From a virus, in IMG/VR virus record IMGVR_UViG_3300009508_000011, positions 62,001 through 126,000 of that record: DNA of 64,000 nt; one strand, 5' to 3'. Under the pieces are notes generated by a model. The model made no database searches. It had not been told where the DNA came from and saw only the letters and a program-made list of their open reading frames with translations. Shown piece by piece: positions 17,207 through 25,283 of this stretch (positions are counted from its first letter, which is position 1; each line of letters starts with the position of its first letter). A program made the position numbers and the translations under genes.

Positions 17207-17575
17207 CTACTCCAAAAGGAAGTGAGCGCTGTCACCTATAATCTCAGAGAAATAAGCATCTCTCCCTGGATATTGTTTAACTGCTACACCTAAATCATTG
17301 GTAATGTATCTAGCTGAATCGTTTATTAAACCAACTAATGCTTGGTAATCATTACCGTCACCAAACTCAAGTGCGTCCGCTATATCATAGGACATTTCAG
17401 CAACCATATCTTTATCGTCAGCGTATGGGGCAATTGCCGCCAATAACTGTAAGACGTCATTAAATGATAGACCGAAGTTAGTATCTGTGGAGAAGATGGG
17501 ACTGTTATGGTGACTCACCTCTCTCCGTAAACGATGGATATTTATAACCACCGCTATTGTTTTATTATTTACCAT
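17207..17575 (-). CDS. Unknown 122-aa protein, possible third member of the paralogue group
   Basis: Starts MVNNKTIAVVINIHR; ribosome-binding site GGAGAT. The N-terminal strand and helix (TIAVVINIHRLRREV then SFNDVLQLLAAI) have the same layout as the 140-aa gene downstream. The rest is acidic and helical. Function unknown. Confidence 0.65.
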   Translation of the reverse strand: MVNNKTIAVVINIHRLRREVSHHNSPIFSTDTNFGLSFNDVLQLLAAIAPYADDKDMVAEMSYDIADALEFGDGNDYQALVGLINDSARYITNDLGVAVKQYPGRDAYFSEIIGDSAHFLLE

Positions 17576-17942
17576 AAATAAAGATATCTCCGTTTATTAA
17601 ATCTATACTTATTTCTCGATTGCAGAATTGCGTGTCTAACCTGTACGTTGATAATAGATATCGAGCATATGTAAAGGAAACGTGGGCTATTAGTTCATCT
17701 TCTTCAGAACTAGCACCCACATCCCAATAGTTGTAACGCTCCATGAAGCGATACCACCACTCTTTAGCTATAGACTCTTCAGTAGCTATAACACTCCAGC
17801 CAATCTCACGTAACATAAATAATGTACCGTGAATAAAGTCTTGTCTTGTTAACTCTTCAAAATCTTCTATTAAAAGGTTAGTACCGCGTAATGCAAACTC
17901 CACGCTATCTCCAGGGATAACACATGCAGTTACATCTACCAT
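17565..17942 (-). CDS. Unknown 125-aa protein
   Basis: The ATG at 17942 (MVDVTACVIPGD) was chosen because AAGG lies eight bases upstream and the start then falls just after the upstream stop. A longer frame from a TTG at 18008 would overlap the neighbour by 56 bases with no good ribosome-binding site. No recognised domain. The stop overlaps the next gene by 11 bases. Confidence 0.62.
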   Translation of the reverse strand: MVDVTACVIPGDSVEFALRGTNLLIEDFEELTRQDFIHGTLFMLREIGWSVIATEESIAKEWWYRFMERYNYWDVGASSEEDELIAHVSFTYARYLLSTYRLDTQFCNREISIDLINGDIFIYGK

Positions 17943-17952
17943 GTTTTGTACC

Positions 17953-18435
17953 TTAATAGTTGTACGAGGTTCTTTGTCGTTCAGGAACGTAACCACCAGA
18001 TTCAGCAAACAGTTCGTCTTCTTTTCTCTGGCGTTCCATTTCTAAGACACGTCTATCGCCCCTATCTACAATCTTCAGATTATAAACAGCACCGCTAGGG
18101 TCACTATCTAAAAACTCAACATCGTATTCATGAAACTCACGCACTGGACCTATCCCTTGTCGAACCATTTCGAGTAACTCCTCTCTCATTACAGATTGAG
18201 CCTTCTCTAACACTTCGGTAGGGAAACCCATATCGCCCATTTGAATGGATAATTCCTCGGATTCATAGACAAGTCCACGGATACTATATGGATTAAGTAT
18301 ATACTTTAATTCTAACTCAATCCATGGACGCCAATTTACTATATCCAAATATAAATTGTTGTTCTTGGGTAAAGCCTTTTTAGTTTGGAGTATGGCGTGA
18401 CTTGCATCGAAAATAGCACCTACTGCTCTTGACAT
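17953..18435 (-). CDS. Unknown 160-aa protein
   Basis: Starts MSRAVGAIFDASHAI with a GGTAGG ribosome-binding site. The C-terminal third is highly charged (RGDRRVLEMERQRKEDEL). No cysteine motif or membrane span. Part of the ten-gene chain. Confidence 0.66.
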   Translation of the reverse strand: MSRAVGAIFDASHAILQTKKALPKNNNLYLDIVNWRPWIELELKYILNPYSIRGLVYESEELSIQMGDMGFPTEVLEKAQSVMREELLEMVRQGIGPVREFHEYDVEFLDSDPSGAVYNLKIVDRGDRRVLEMERQRKEDELFAESGGYVPERQRTSYNY

Positions 18436-18443
18436 ACGTTTAC

Positions 18444-18929
18444 CTACCTATTAAAAAAACCGTGTCCAATTACTGCACAGAACTCTGGTAACTCTTTATT
18501 ACTGCTTAGATAGTTATACAACATGTGGGCATAGTCACCTTGGTAAACTATAAAGAGTCCATCGTTGCGGAAGAATATATCCCATACACCAAATGGATTA
18601 CCTTTAATACATTTACCTAATAACAATTCAACATAATCAGTTACCCATGAGGTAGTACCTGGCCATTTACGGTCATGCATCTTTTCAATCATGTTTATTG
18701 CGTTAGTAGATACGTCATCCCCATAGTCAACCATTACAGTAATGGCATCTTGGAAACTAGCAACTATGAACTCTTCAAGTTTGTCTTCTGGAACGGGAAA
18801 ACCTTCTTCTTCCATAACACGTGCGGCTAACCGCTTGACTTCCAAACCATCTACAACAACATTCCCAGACTGTAGAAATTTATCTATGGCCTGTAAAGGT
18901 TTATAAGTTGGGTATCTAATGTTTAGCAT
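18444..18929 (-). CDS. Unknown 161-aa protein
   Basis: Starts MLNIRYPTYKPLQAI with a TGGAG ribosome-binding site inside the upstream gene, which it overlaps by 7 bases. Helical N-terminus and an aromatic C-terminal half (GVWDIFFRNDGLFIVYQGDY). Function unknown. Confidence 0.66.
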   Translation of the reverse strand: MLNIRYPTYKPLQAIDKFLQSGNVVVDGLEVKRLAARVMEEEGFPVPEDKLEEFIVASFQDAITVMVDYGDDVSTNAINMIEKMHDRKWPGTTSWVTDYVELLLGKCIKGNPFGVWDIFFRNDGLFIVYQGDYAHMLYNYLSSNKELPEFCAVIGHGFFNR

Positions 18930-19291
18930 TCTATCTCCAGTAAAGACTCTCGTACTTTTATTTTAATGTTCATCACATTACATTCACCTAGTTGTGAACG
19001 CATATGACGTTCTCTTCTGTACAGTTCCTTATCGATACGTGAAATCAACTCCGTGGGTACAGAATGGATATATCGGTAAAGCGCGTAAGGGAGTCGAGAA
19101 TTATTGTTAATTTGTCTAGCGGCGAACATTAAGGAAAACTCTTCCAGTCTTGATAGGATTATAAGTTCAATAAAAGAATCACGCATATGTTGGTATTCCA
19201 TAAACTCTGAAATGACCTCATCTACATATTTCCCAACTTCTCTTATTTCCCATAAAGCATCTAGAATAACTAGTCGTCGACTTTCATTCAT
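18923..19291 (-). CDS. Unknown 122-aa protein, first gene of the chain
   Basis: Starts MNESRRLVILDALWE with a GAGAGG ribosome-binding site. All-helical and charged. It begins the chain of small genes running down to 15435. No family recognised. Confidence 0.66.
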   Translation of the reverse strand: MNESRRLVILDALWEIREVGKYVDEVISEFMEYQHMRDSFIELIILSRLEEFSLMFAARQINNNSRLPYALYRYIHSVPTELISRIDKELYRRERHMRSQLGECNVMNIKIKVRESLLEIEC

Positions 19292-19348
19292 ATTGCCTCT
19301 CTCGTTTATTTGAGGATATATACTCCTCCCCTCTATACTAAAAGGGGA

Positions 19349-19507
19349 CTATGTAATTTTTAATGGGCTGTAAGGCATTCTGTAGGGCGTAAACTTTCTC
19401 TTGAATGAAATGTACCCTGCGGCCCTATAAGACTTACGTACGGTCACTACAGGCGTTCTAAGACGGCGTTCTTTCTCCAACTTGAAATCGTAGATTTTAG
19501 CTGTCAT
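19349..19507 (-). CDS. Very basic 52-aa protein
   Basis: Starts MTAKIYDFKLEKERR with a strong AAAAGGAGA ribosome-binding site. About a quarter of its residues are Lys or Arg, with several Tyr and Pro, suggesting nucleic-acid binding. A well-formed promoter-like element lies upstream (19527-19563). No homologue recognised. Confidence 0.6.
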   Translation of the reverse strand: MTAKIYDFKLEKERRLRTPVVTVRKSYRAAGYISFKRKFTPYRMPYSPLKIT

Positions 19508-19526
19508 AATACTCTCCTTTTAATTG

Positions 19527-19563
19527 GTTATCTCAATAGGATAATATAGTTCTGTAATAAAAT
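19527..19563 (-). promoter_or_regulatory. Promoter-like element
   Basis: Minus strand reads ATTTTATTACAGA, then TATATTAT, then CTATTGAG ahead of the 52-aa gene. The same ordered blocks precede the gene starting at 58772 (TTTTTTACAGA, TATATAAT, CTATTGAG), which strongly suggests a shared promoter. Confidence 0.55.
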
Positions 19564-19570
19564 AGCGTAG

Positions 19571-19597
19571 ACGGCATAAGTGACGGCACAGGCCGTC
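19571..19597 (-). terminator. Hairpin followed by CTTATGCCGT
   Basis: GACGGC-CTGT-GCCGTC stem (19582-19597), followed on the minus strand by ACTTATGCCGTC. It closes the gene-free region downstream of phuZ. Confidence 0.6.
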
Positions 19598-20100
19598 GTA
19601 CACACTGAGGTATAACAATCGAAAGTTCTTATGTATTATCGACTCAGGGAGTTTCGCCACTTATGTTTTCTCTTTGCCCTACTAAACTGAATGCCATTAT
19701 GTTATCCACATTAGGGGAATGACTTAGTCAGAGTTCGAAGCAGTGAATCCTTATGGACCACTATTATGTCCCAATTAAGGGATTGTTTTTGTTCGCCAGA
19801 TTGTATTGTTCAGGGTGAGCGATACCGGGTCAAAGGAAGGTGCGTCGATAGCTACCTTTCCTCATCCCCAGCACGGCCCTGCCCCGACGGGTACCACTTG
19901 CCTACTTATGGGATACGTCTACTCTCTTAGGAGGACACCCAGACCGTTAGCGCACGGTTCAAAAAATGGTGATTAGCGAAATTGAATAAACTCTAATCAC
20001 CTTTCAGCTTTTGTGTCCCGTCGAGGCCACCACAGCAACGTCAACGACTCTAAATCCGGAAACCGGAGGGTCGTCTACATACTATAGTGTAAAAGCTGCA
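19598..20100 (-). ncRNA. Gene-free, hairpin-rich region downstream of phuZ
   Basis: About 500 bases without a credible reading frame, with higher GC than the surroundings and many complementary segments: a 9-bp stem with T-tract (19961-20001), ACCGT/ACGGT, CCCGTCGGGG, and nested AATCC...GGATT enclosing GGAC...GTCC. It lies between the phuZ stop and a terminal hairpin. It could be one or more structured RNAs made on the minus strand. I see no match to tmRNA, RNase P, tRNA or group I intron core sequences. RNA class unknown. Confidence 0.4.
19961..20001 (-). terminator. Intrinsic terminator downstream of phuZ
   Basis: Perfect 9-bp stem GGTGATTAG/CTAATCACC (19968-19976 with 19993-20001), followed by ATTTTTT on the minus strand, 100 bases after the phuZ stop. 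Confidence 0.8.
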
Positions 20101-21090
20101 TTAAAGGATAAGGTTTGTAGCCGTATCAACTTTATCATTGCCGCTTAACACTTTACCAGTATTTACATTGCGTGAATCAGTATTGCGCCCGTAGTTATCA
20201 ACTTCATCTTGACGAATCTTAACTAGCTCAGATATACCATCCACAGAAATGATATAATGAACTTCAGTTAGGTCATCTTCAAGACCTTCTTCACGGTAAC
20301 CGATACATGAGTATTCAGGATACAGTTCAGGAGCCGGAGCATCTTTATCAGTCATCAATGAGGCAACTGAAATTGGAGCTTCGATTTCTTTAGCGACAGC
20401 TACAGAATCACACACTTCAAGTAACGACAACTGAGCCGGTACATTAGTAGAGTGATTGTAGAAAGCCCAGTTTTGAACATCGCGTTGGTCAAGCTCATCG
20501 TTCTGTTGAGAACAAAGTGCAGACAATGCATGGATAGTAGCTTTACAGATTGCATCTACTTGACTACGACGTGTATCACGACCGTTGTGTTGGTAGCTTA
20601 TAATAGTAGGCTTGTCCAATTGGTCACCGATAGCCGCAAGCGACTTCAACGTGTTCAATGAGTTTGTAGCAGTGATAGATGATTCAGAAGAACCAACTAC
20701 AATAGCAACAGCTGGGATACCACGATTCAACAATTCTTTCATCAGTAGTGGACCAATAACAGAACCTGAACCACCAGATGCTGAGAATGCAACGATGTTG
20801 AATCCAGCAGGAGGTTGTTTAATAAGACACTGGCGTACTGTATCGTTAATCGCACTTGCGTTATCACGACGTACTTTACCAGAACCTTCACCTTCATCAA
20901 CCGCTAGGAAGAAAGGTAGATTTGCTTGCTTGTGTTTGTCGGTAAGGTTAGATACAGAAGTATCGATTAAGCCTACTTCAATCTCAGAAAAGCCACGAGC
21001 GTTTCCGTCACCAGCGAATGGAGTCACTAGGTTAATACCACAGCCACCACAGCCGTACAAACGAATTGTATTATTAGTTTCGTTTTGCAT
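20101..21090 (-). CDS. phuZ: PhuZ-like tubulin/FtsZ-family GTPase
   Basis: 329 residues. The nucleotide-binding loop GCGGCG is at 13-18 and the tubulin signature loop reads SGGSGS at 105-110 (GGGTGTG in FtsZ), followed by a helix (VIGPLLMKELL). A second glycine-rich stretch, DEGEGSGK, is at 65-72. Length is close to phage PhuZ proteins (about 315-330). PhuZ filaments centre the phage nucleus and carry capsids to it. The C-terminus is acidic then loose, as PhuZ tails are. Ribosome-binding site AAAGGAAA. It lies 20 bases after the methyltransferase gene and is likely co-transcribed with it. Confidence 0.9.
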   Translation of the reverse strand: MQNETNNTIRLYGCGGCGINLVTPFAGDGNARGFSEIEVGLIDTSVSNLTDKHKQANLPFFLAVDEGEGSGKVRRDNASAINDTVRQCLIKQPPAGFNIVAFSASGGSGSVIGPLLMKELLNRGIPAVAIVVGSSESSITATNSLNTLKSLAAIGDQLDKPTIISYQHNGRDTRRSQVDAICKATIHALSALCSQQNDELDQRDVQNWAFYNHSTNVPAQLSLLEVCDSVAVAKEIEAPISVASLMTDKDAPAPELYPEYSCIGYREEGLEDDLTEVHYIISVDGISELVKIRQDEVDNYGRNTDSRNVNTGKVLSGNDKVDTATNLIL

Positions 21091-21110
21091 CAGTTTGTTT
21101 CCTTTAGTTA

Positions 21111-21803
21111 CTAATATTTAGAATAATCGATTTCTGTGTATTGACCGGGACCATGGATAGGATAACGGAATACTACACTTATACGAACTTGATGATTGGC
21201 TCTAGCTTCAGCATTTGAAATCTGTTGACGCCACCAGTCACGGGGTTTAACGCAAACGTGTGCGTTACGACCATCTGGTAAGGTAGTTAATGCAGGACCT
21301 AAATGAATAGATACATGCAATACCTTAGTAGAGAGTTTTAATAACTCATCTAGGAACCATGGGATGTCTTGAGGTGGGATATGTTCTAATACATCAGTAC
21401 ATACTACCATCTCAGCTGGGAAGTCAGGATAATTAGACAACTCCTTGATTCCAGGGTCATACATCTTAATAAACGGTCTGCCCAGATAATCATAAACAGA
21501 AGGCCATTCAGGACTTAGTTTAACGTCATCTACTTCCTTAACAGTTTTCTTGTCAAGGAACTTATGTTTAAAGAATGCATCTGGGTTACCGCAACCAAAA
21601 TTAATTAGTGAGCGGCAATCATTCTTTTCCATCAACTGCTTAATGGTTGGTGCTTCTTTAGCATATTCCCCATTAGCAAACATTTCTTCAGGTGCTAATT
21701 TTCTATCATTAGAAAGAGTAGCGCCCTCAGTTGAATAGAGCAAACGATATTGCTCACCAAGTGATAAGTAATCGTCACTCGGGTTCTGTCTTGTATACTT
21801 CAT
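21111..21803 (-). CDS. Class I SAM-dependent methyltransferase-like protein
   Basis: 230 residues. LINFGCGNPDAFF (about 67-79) is the SAM-binding glycine motif, and VVCTDVLEHIPPQDI (about 133-147) is the post-motif acidic strand with the D-VLEH signature common in this fold. HVSIHLG follows as a further core strand. Substrate unknown; the D-VLEH type usually acts on small molecules, sugars or proteins rather than DNA. Directly upstream of phuZ. Confidence 0.8.
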   Translation of the reverse strand: MKYTRQNPSDDYLSLGEQYRLLYSTEGATLSNDRKLAPEEMFANGEYAKEAPTIKQLMEKNDCRSLINFGCGNPDAFFKHKFLDKKTVKEVDDVKLSPEWPSVYDYLGRPFIKMYDPGIKELSNYPDFPAEMVVCTDVLEHIPPQDIPWFLDELLKLSTKVLHVSIHLGPALTTLPDGRNAHVCVKPRDWWRQQISNAEARANHQVRISVVFRYPIHGPGQYTEIDYSKY

Positions 21804-21867
21804 TTTTTAAAACCCTATGTGTCACGGTTAGACATAAATAACTGATGACGTGTAAATTTTATCTCGT

Positions 21868-21891
21868 CAAAAGAAAGGGGAACTAGTCCCC
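21868..21891 (-). terminator. Intrinsic terminator
   Basis: GGGGA-CTAGT-TCCCC stem (21877-21891) followed by TTTCTTTT on the minus strand, just after the gene ending at 21898. Confidence 0.7.
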
Positions 21892-21897
21892 AGACTT

Positions 21898-22626
21898 TTA
21901 TAACGTACTATAGCTTCTGAACTGTAGGTCAGGAAACACCTTTTCTTCGCTTGTATCAGCAAGATATGTATTCAATACTCTACGGTCATTCATTAACTTA
22001 GCAATCTTAGCGTCTGTAGTCTTCTTAGGTAAGAGACGGTCTTCTTCATTAACAATGAAGCGTTCTTCCAAAAGAATGTCTAACAGGTACTCCTGAATGG
22101 CTTTAAGATAACGCTTGGCTTTACGTTCTTCATCTGATTGTAAAGGTTCAACTTGTAATTCCATCCAAGCCACTTTAGAAGACGGTGGAGGGTTAACAAG
22201 CATGAAGCAACGAGTACGGTCACGGTAGAATGCAAAGTCACCTATCTCAGCATCGTCTAAGTCCTGTAGGTCAGAGACATCATCAATAGGCCATTGGGAT
22301 ACAGATACTGGAATACCTCCAGGAGTCTTACCATCACCAACCCAGAAGCGTCTATCGTCAGCAGTAAATAAAGGCTCACCTAGGTCAGGTACAAAAGAAG
22401 GCCTTGCTTCGTTCAACCCCACTCTTATGCGAATTGGTATATGAACAGTAGACTTCTTAGCTACCTTATCGGCTGCCTTAAGTGGTCCGGGTATGCTCTT
22501 CTTCTGAGATACATCACCATTTTTGTCGCCCTGTTTGATAGCAGCTCTAGGACTCACATTACGGCGCGACCTTCTTTTAGATTTGTTGGATTTATTACCC
22601 GTAGGGTTTTTATCTTCACCAGTCAT
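21898..22626 (-). CDS. Fibre-type protein with GDGxTPGG module and basic N-terminus
   Basis: 242 residues. A Lys/Arg/Ser-rich first 60 residues (KSNKSKRRSRRN) precede the segment RPSFVPDLGEPLFTAD...FWVGDGKTPGG (about 75-105). This matches the N-terminal domain of the major tropism determinant and many tail fibres. The following block (DVSDLQDLDDAEIGDFAFY) has counterparts in the two fibre-like proteins at 44170 and 44774. A virion appendage or adaptor is likely, although it lies 21 kb from them. Divergent from the 271-aa gene. Confidence 0.65.
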   Translation of the reverse strand: MTGEDKNPTGNKSNKSKRRSRRNVSPRAAIKQGDKNGDVSQKKSIPGPLKAADKVAKKSTVHIPIRIRVGLNEARPSFVPDLGEPLFTADDRRFWVGDGKTPGGIPVSVSQWPIDDVSDLQDLDDAEIGDFAFYRDRTRCFMLVNPPPSSKVAWMELQVEPLQSDEERKAKRYLKAIQEYLLDILLEERFIVNEEDRLLPKKTTDAKIAKLMNDRRVLNTYLADTSEEKVFPDLQFRSYSTL

Positions 22627-22657
22627 TTTTCAACGTCCTTTAATTTTTGGAGTTAAC

Positions 22658-23473
22658 ATGGGTGCTATAGAAAAAGCAATCAGTGAGGTCCGTTTTGCAA
22701 TCCCATACGAGATACTTAACGAGACCTTTAAGTTAGAAACTAATTATACCTCAGGGCGTTCGTCCGGTGTAAGAACTTCACTTGAAGCACGCATCAGAGA
22801 AGAAATACTAGAGAATAAAGTTCTAGTAGATTGTAATCTGATGGGCGGTCATGAAGTAGTCGTCCCCTTATCAGGCCTTCAAGTACGGTACAACATTGAT
22901 AGAACCTTTGTAGTTACTATACCTAAGAGCAGAACTGAGGGACAGAGTATTACTTCTGTACTTAGTGTTGCCCAAGCACCAGATGGGTGGTTAGGAAGCG
23001 TTTACGCTGGACCACAAGCTGGTACTGCACACAACAATCAAATGGAAGCCCTTTTCAGTTCAGTTGTATCTGGAAGAGGACAAAGTTTAATTGATGCTCG
23101 TGTACGTTTAATCGGTGACAATATCGTATTTGTTAAATTAGTGGATGAAACCACCAGTGATTTATTCTTAAGATGTCGTGTTGGCTCTGACAGTAATATG
23201 TCTAGATTACCAGCAACCTCTTGGTTAGACTTCTCTGAACTTGTTATACTTGCCTGTAAAGCCCACATCTACAGAGAACTAAGTATCCGTATGGATGAGG
23301 GTCAATTATCAGGTGGTCTAAATCTTGGTAAGTTCAAAGAGATAATTGATGAGTATGCAGATTCTCGTCAACTGTACAATGAGTTCATCCATGAAAAATG
23401 GCCACGTATAGCTGCCATCACTGATGAGGAACGACATAGTAAAGTAATCCAAAGTCAATTCGGAAGATTTTAA
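22658..23473 (+). CDS. Unknown 271-aa protein, possibly a virion component
   Basis: ATG at 22658 chosen for its TTGGAG ribosome-binding site; a longer frame would overlap the divergent gene. Alpha/beta with a helical C-terminus; the centre is Gly/Ala-rich (SVYAGPQAGTAHNNQM). No membrane or metal motif. The even, globular composition suits a head-tail joining or other structural protein, but this is unproven. A plus-strand terminator follows. Confidence 0.7.
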   Translation: MGAIEKAISEVRFAIPYEILNETFKLETNYTSGRSSGVRTSLEARIREEILENKVLVDCNLMGGHEVVVPLSGLQVRYNIDRTFVVTIPKSRTEGQSITSVLSVAQAPDGWLGSVYAGPQAGTAHNNQMEALFSSVVSGRGQSLIDARVRLIGDNIVFVKLVDETTSDLFLRCRVGSDSNMSRLPATSWLDFSELVILACKAHIYRELSIRMDEGQLSGGLNLGKFKEIIDEYADSRQLYNEFIHEKWPRIAAITDEERHSKVIQSQFGRF

Positions 23474-23488
23474 TATATCGTATCAATA

Positions 23489-23517
23489 AGGGAGTCCCTA
23501 GTGGGCTCCCAGTTTTA
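23489..23517 (+). terminator. Hairpin followed by TTTTATG
   Basis: GGGAG...CTCCC stem with a one-base bulge (23490-23510), followed by AGTTTTATGAG on the plus strand. It ends the 271-aa unit. Confidence 0.6.
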
Positions 23518-23667
23518 TGAGGCTTAAAAGAATTAAGCGTACATAAGGCCCTCTCCTCCTAGCGTCGTTTCGTCTAGGTTTACTCACATACGTTCGTAGA
23601 TTCAATTCAACTCTCGTAGACAAGCTACTCGACTTTTTATTCAAATATTAAGTTACTTGAGTAAAAT
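23518..23667. other. Convergent spacer without a gene
   Basis: I find no convincing gene or signal here apart from a weak CGTAG/CTACT pairing near 23615-23630 followed by a T-run on the plus strand. Confidence 0.4.
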
Positions 23668-23955
23668 TTATTTATTGAACTGATGCCAGAATATACGGAG
23701 CTTGCCTATGAAACACGTACTGCGATAACGCCTTAGGATAAAGTCATAACGTTTACCCAACTTATCCATTTCATGTCCTAACTCTTTTTTATTGAGTTCG
23801 GTCATCTTTGGGTTCCTGAATTTAGATACGCAGCGTAGCTTATACTCTAGCAGTAGTATTTGCTCACCTAGCTTCCTTTCAGTAAGTCGGTTAAACCTTT
23901 TGAACAGACTTCCTAATGCAGAGGAGAGTTCCCTGTCGTTTACTTTATGCGACAT
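23668..23955 (-). CDS. Unknown basic 95-aa protein
   Basis: The ATG at 23955 (MSHKVNDRELS) is preferred because GAGGG lies eight bases upstream; an ATG nine codons earlier (23982) lacks a ribosome-binding site. Strongly helical and rich in Lys and Arg (LFKRFNRLTERKLGEQ). Possibly nucleic-acid or protein binding; no family recognised. Confidence 0.6.
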   Translation of the reverse strand: MSHKVNDRELSSALGSLFKRFNRLTERKLGEQILLLEYKLRCVSKFRNPKMTELNKKELGHEMDKLGKRYDFILRRYRSTCFIGKLRIFWHQFNK

Positions 23956-24074
23956 TGGTGGAACCCTCGACTTGTTATTCATAACAAAAGTTTAATTTTA
24001 CATATACTGGTTATTCTAAGATAACGAGTGTGCATTTTTACACCACCATTTTTAATAGAAATTGGAGATAAACG

Positions 24075-24425
24075 ATGAGCGATTTACCATCGACAGAAGA
24101 TTTACCACAGCTAGTAGCGGACATGCAACTACAGTTAAAACAACAGCAACAACAAATTGTTTCATTGCAATCTGGTGCTCGCAACTTAGGTGGTAATTTA
24201 AACTTCCTACGTGACCTTGTAGAAGAAAGTGTACACTTAACTGAGCAAACATCAGGTATAGTTGTAGAACACGTTACAACGCTTGATAGACGCATGGACT
24301 CGGTAGGTACAATCTTCACTGACAAAATTAAACGCACTCTAAAAGAGATGGGTGAAACCAACTTGATGGAACACGTTGTTGGTCAGGTAGAATTAGATGA
24401 GTCGGTAGAATCCGAACAGGAGTAA
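24075..24425 (+). CDS. Unknown 116-aa coiled-coil protein
   Basis: Starts MSDLPSTEDLPQLVADM with a TTGGAGA ribosome-binding site. Residues 15-35 form a Gln-rich helix (LQLKQQQQQIVSLQ), and the remainder is helical and acidic. It heads the operon with the two glycosyltransferase-like genes and may be a small oligomeric partner; function unknown. A TTTTTACACC promoter-like element lies about 40 bases upstream. Confidence 0.7.
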   Translation: MSDLPSTEDLPQLVADMQLQLKQQQQQIVSLQSGARNLGGNLNFLRDLVEESVHLTEQTSGIVVEHVTTLDRRMDSVGTIFTDKIKRTLKEMGETNLMEHVVGQVELDESVESEQE

Positions 24426-24431
24426 GCTATT

Positions 24432-25280
24432 ATGGGATTACTATACGAGAAAACAGTAAAGTTCGATAGTAAGGCCGGTAAGCTAGCTCACTCTGGTTAC
24501 TTGTCTCGTGCAGATGCCATTGCTGAATCTAATAAGGTTTACAAGTATCTGGAAGAACGTTGTAAAGAACTAAAACGTAAATTGTCTTATGACCTATCCT
24601 ACAATGGTTTCCCCAATGACCTAATTGTCACGGAAGCTTTTGGTGGCCACGGTTGTTTGATTATTCATCCAGCTGACGATGACTTTACCATTAAGTTACT
24701 TAAGGGTTGTGGTTCTGGCGATAGGGACTATGGGTTCTTACTTGAGAAGAAAGATAAGTATACCCTGTTCGATGCTGAGCACCCAGCTAAGAAAGTAGTT
24801 GTATTACCCGGTACTAACTTATTGTGTCGTATGTCTAAAAACGTTATGAAAGGTTTAAACAAACCTGACGTTTATTACAAACCTCATCCAATCACTACAG
24901 AATTTTATATACGTGAAATTGAAGTAGCCGTAGGTAAAGATAAAGTAATTAACAAACTTGCCTCTGGTGCTGAAGTGGTTGCCAATGCTGATGAAGTATG
25001 GGTATCTCGTTCTACTGAACTTGGACTATATGCTAAGTTGGATGGTAAGAAAGTCCACACCTATCGCGTTGAGTACCAAAACAAAGGTAGTTACTTTGGT
25101 TTATATGACCAAATAGAACGCATTGAAGAAGTACTATCAACTCCTCGTTCCGGAGTAATCTTCCCAAGTGATGATTATAAAGAACAGATTGATGAATATC
25201 TAGCTTATTACGAAGAGATGGTTAAAGGTTATAAGCCTAAAGCCAAAGCGCGTAAAAAGAATAAGAAGAAGAGGAAGTAA
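24432..25280 (+). CDS. Possible GT-B type transferase with KPHP motif
   Basis: 282 residues, ribosome-binding site AGGAG. In the second half, YYKPHPIT (about 148-155) and ADEVWVSRSTELGLYAKLDG (about 181-200) resemble the KPHP plus ST-GLEA-G signature of capsule-synthesis (KpsC/KpsS) and glycerophosphotransferase families. The C-terminal tail is extremely basic (KAKARKKNKKKRK). The first half shows no clear motif. A GT8-like gene starts four bases downstream, supporting a sugar-transfer role. Kdo is one possible donor because KpsC/KpsS use CMP-Kdo and this phage encodes KdsB, but that is inference. Confidence 0.55.
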   Translation: MGLLYEKTVKFDSKAGKLAHSGYLSRADAIAESNKVYKYLEERCKELKRKLSYDLSYNGFPNDLIVTEAFGGHGCLIIHPADDDFTIKLLKGCGSGDRDYGFLLEKKDKYTLFDAEHPAKKVVVLPGTNLLCRMSKNVMKGLNKPDVYYKPHPITTEFYIREIEVAVGKDKVINKLASGAEVVANADEVWVSRSTELGLYAKLDGKKVHTYRVEYQNKGSYFGLYDQIERIEEVLSTPRSGVIFPSDDYKEQIDEYLAYYEEMVKGYKPKAKARKKNKKKRK

Positions 25281-25283
25281 CCA

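Noticed and set aside
17943-18008. A 22-codon N-terminal extension of the 125-aa gene from a TTG start
   Set aside because: It overlaps the upstream gene by 56 bases and has no ribosome-binding site, while the ATG at 17942 has both good spacing and AAGG.
19720-19760. A GTTCGAA segment suggesting a tRNA T-loop
   Set aside because: The flanks do not form a T-stem and no acceptor or anticodon arm can be drawn on either strand.
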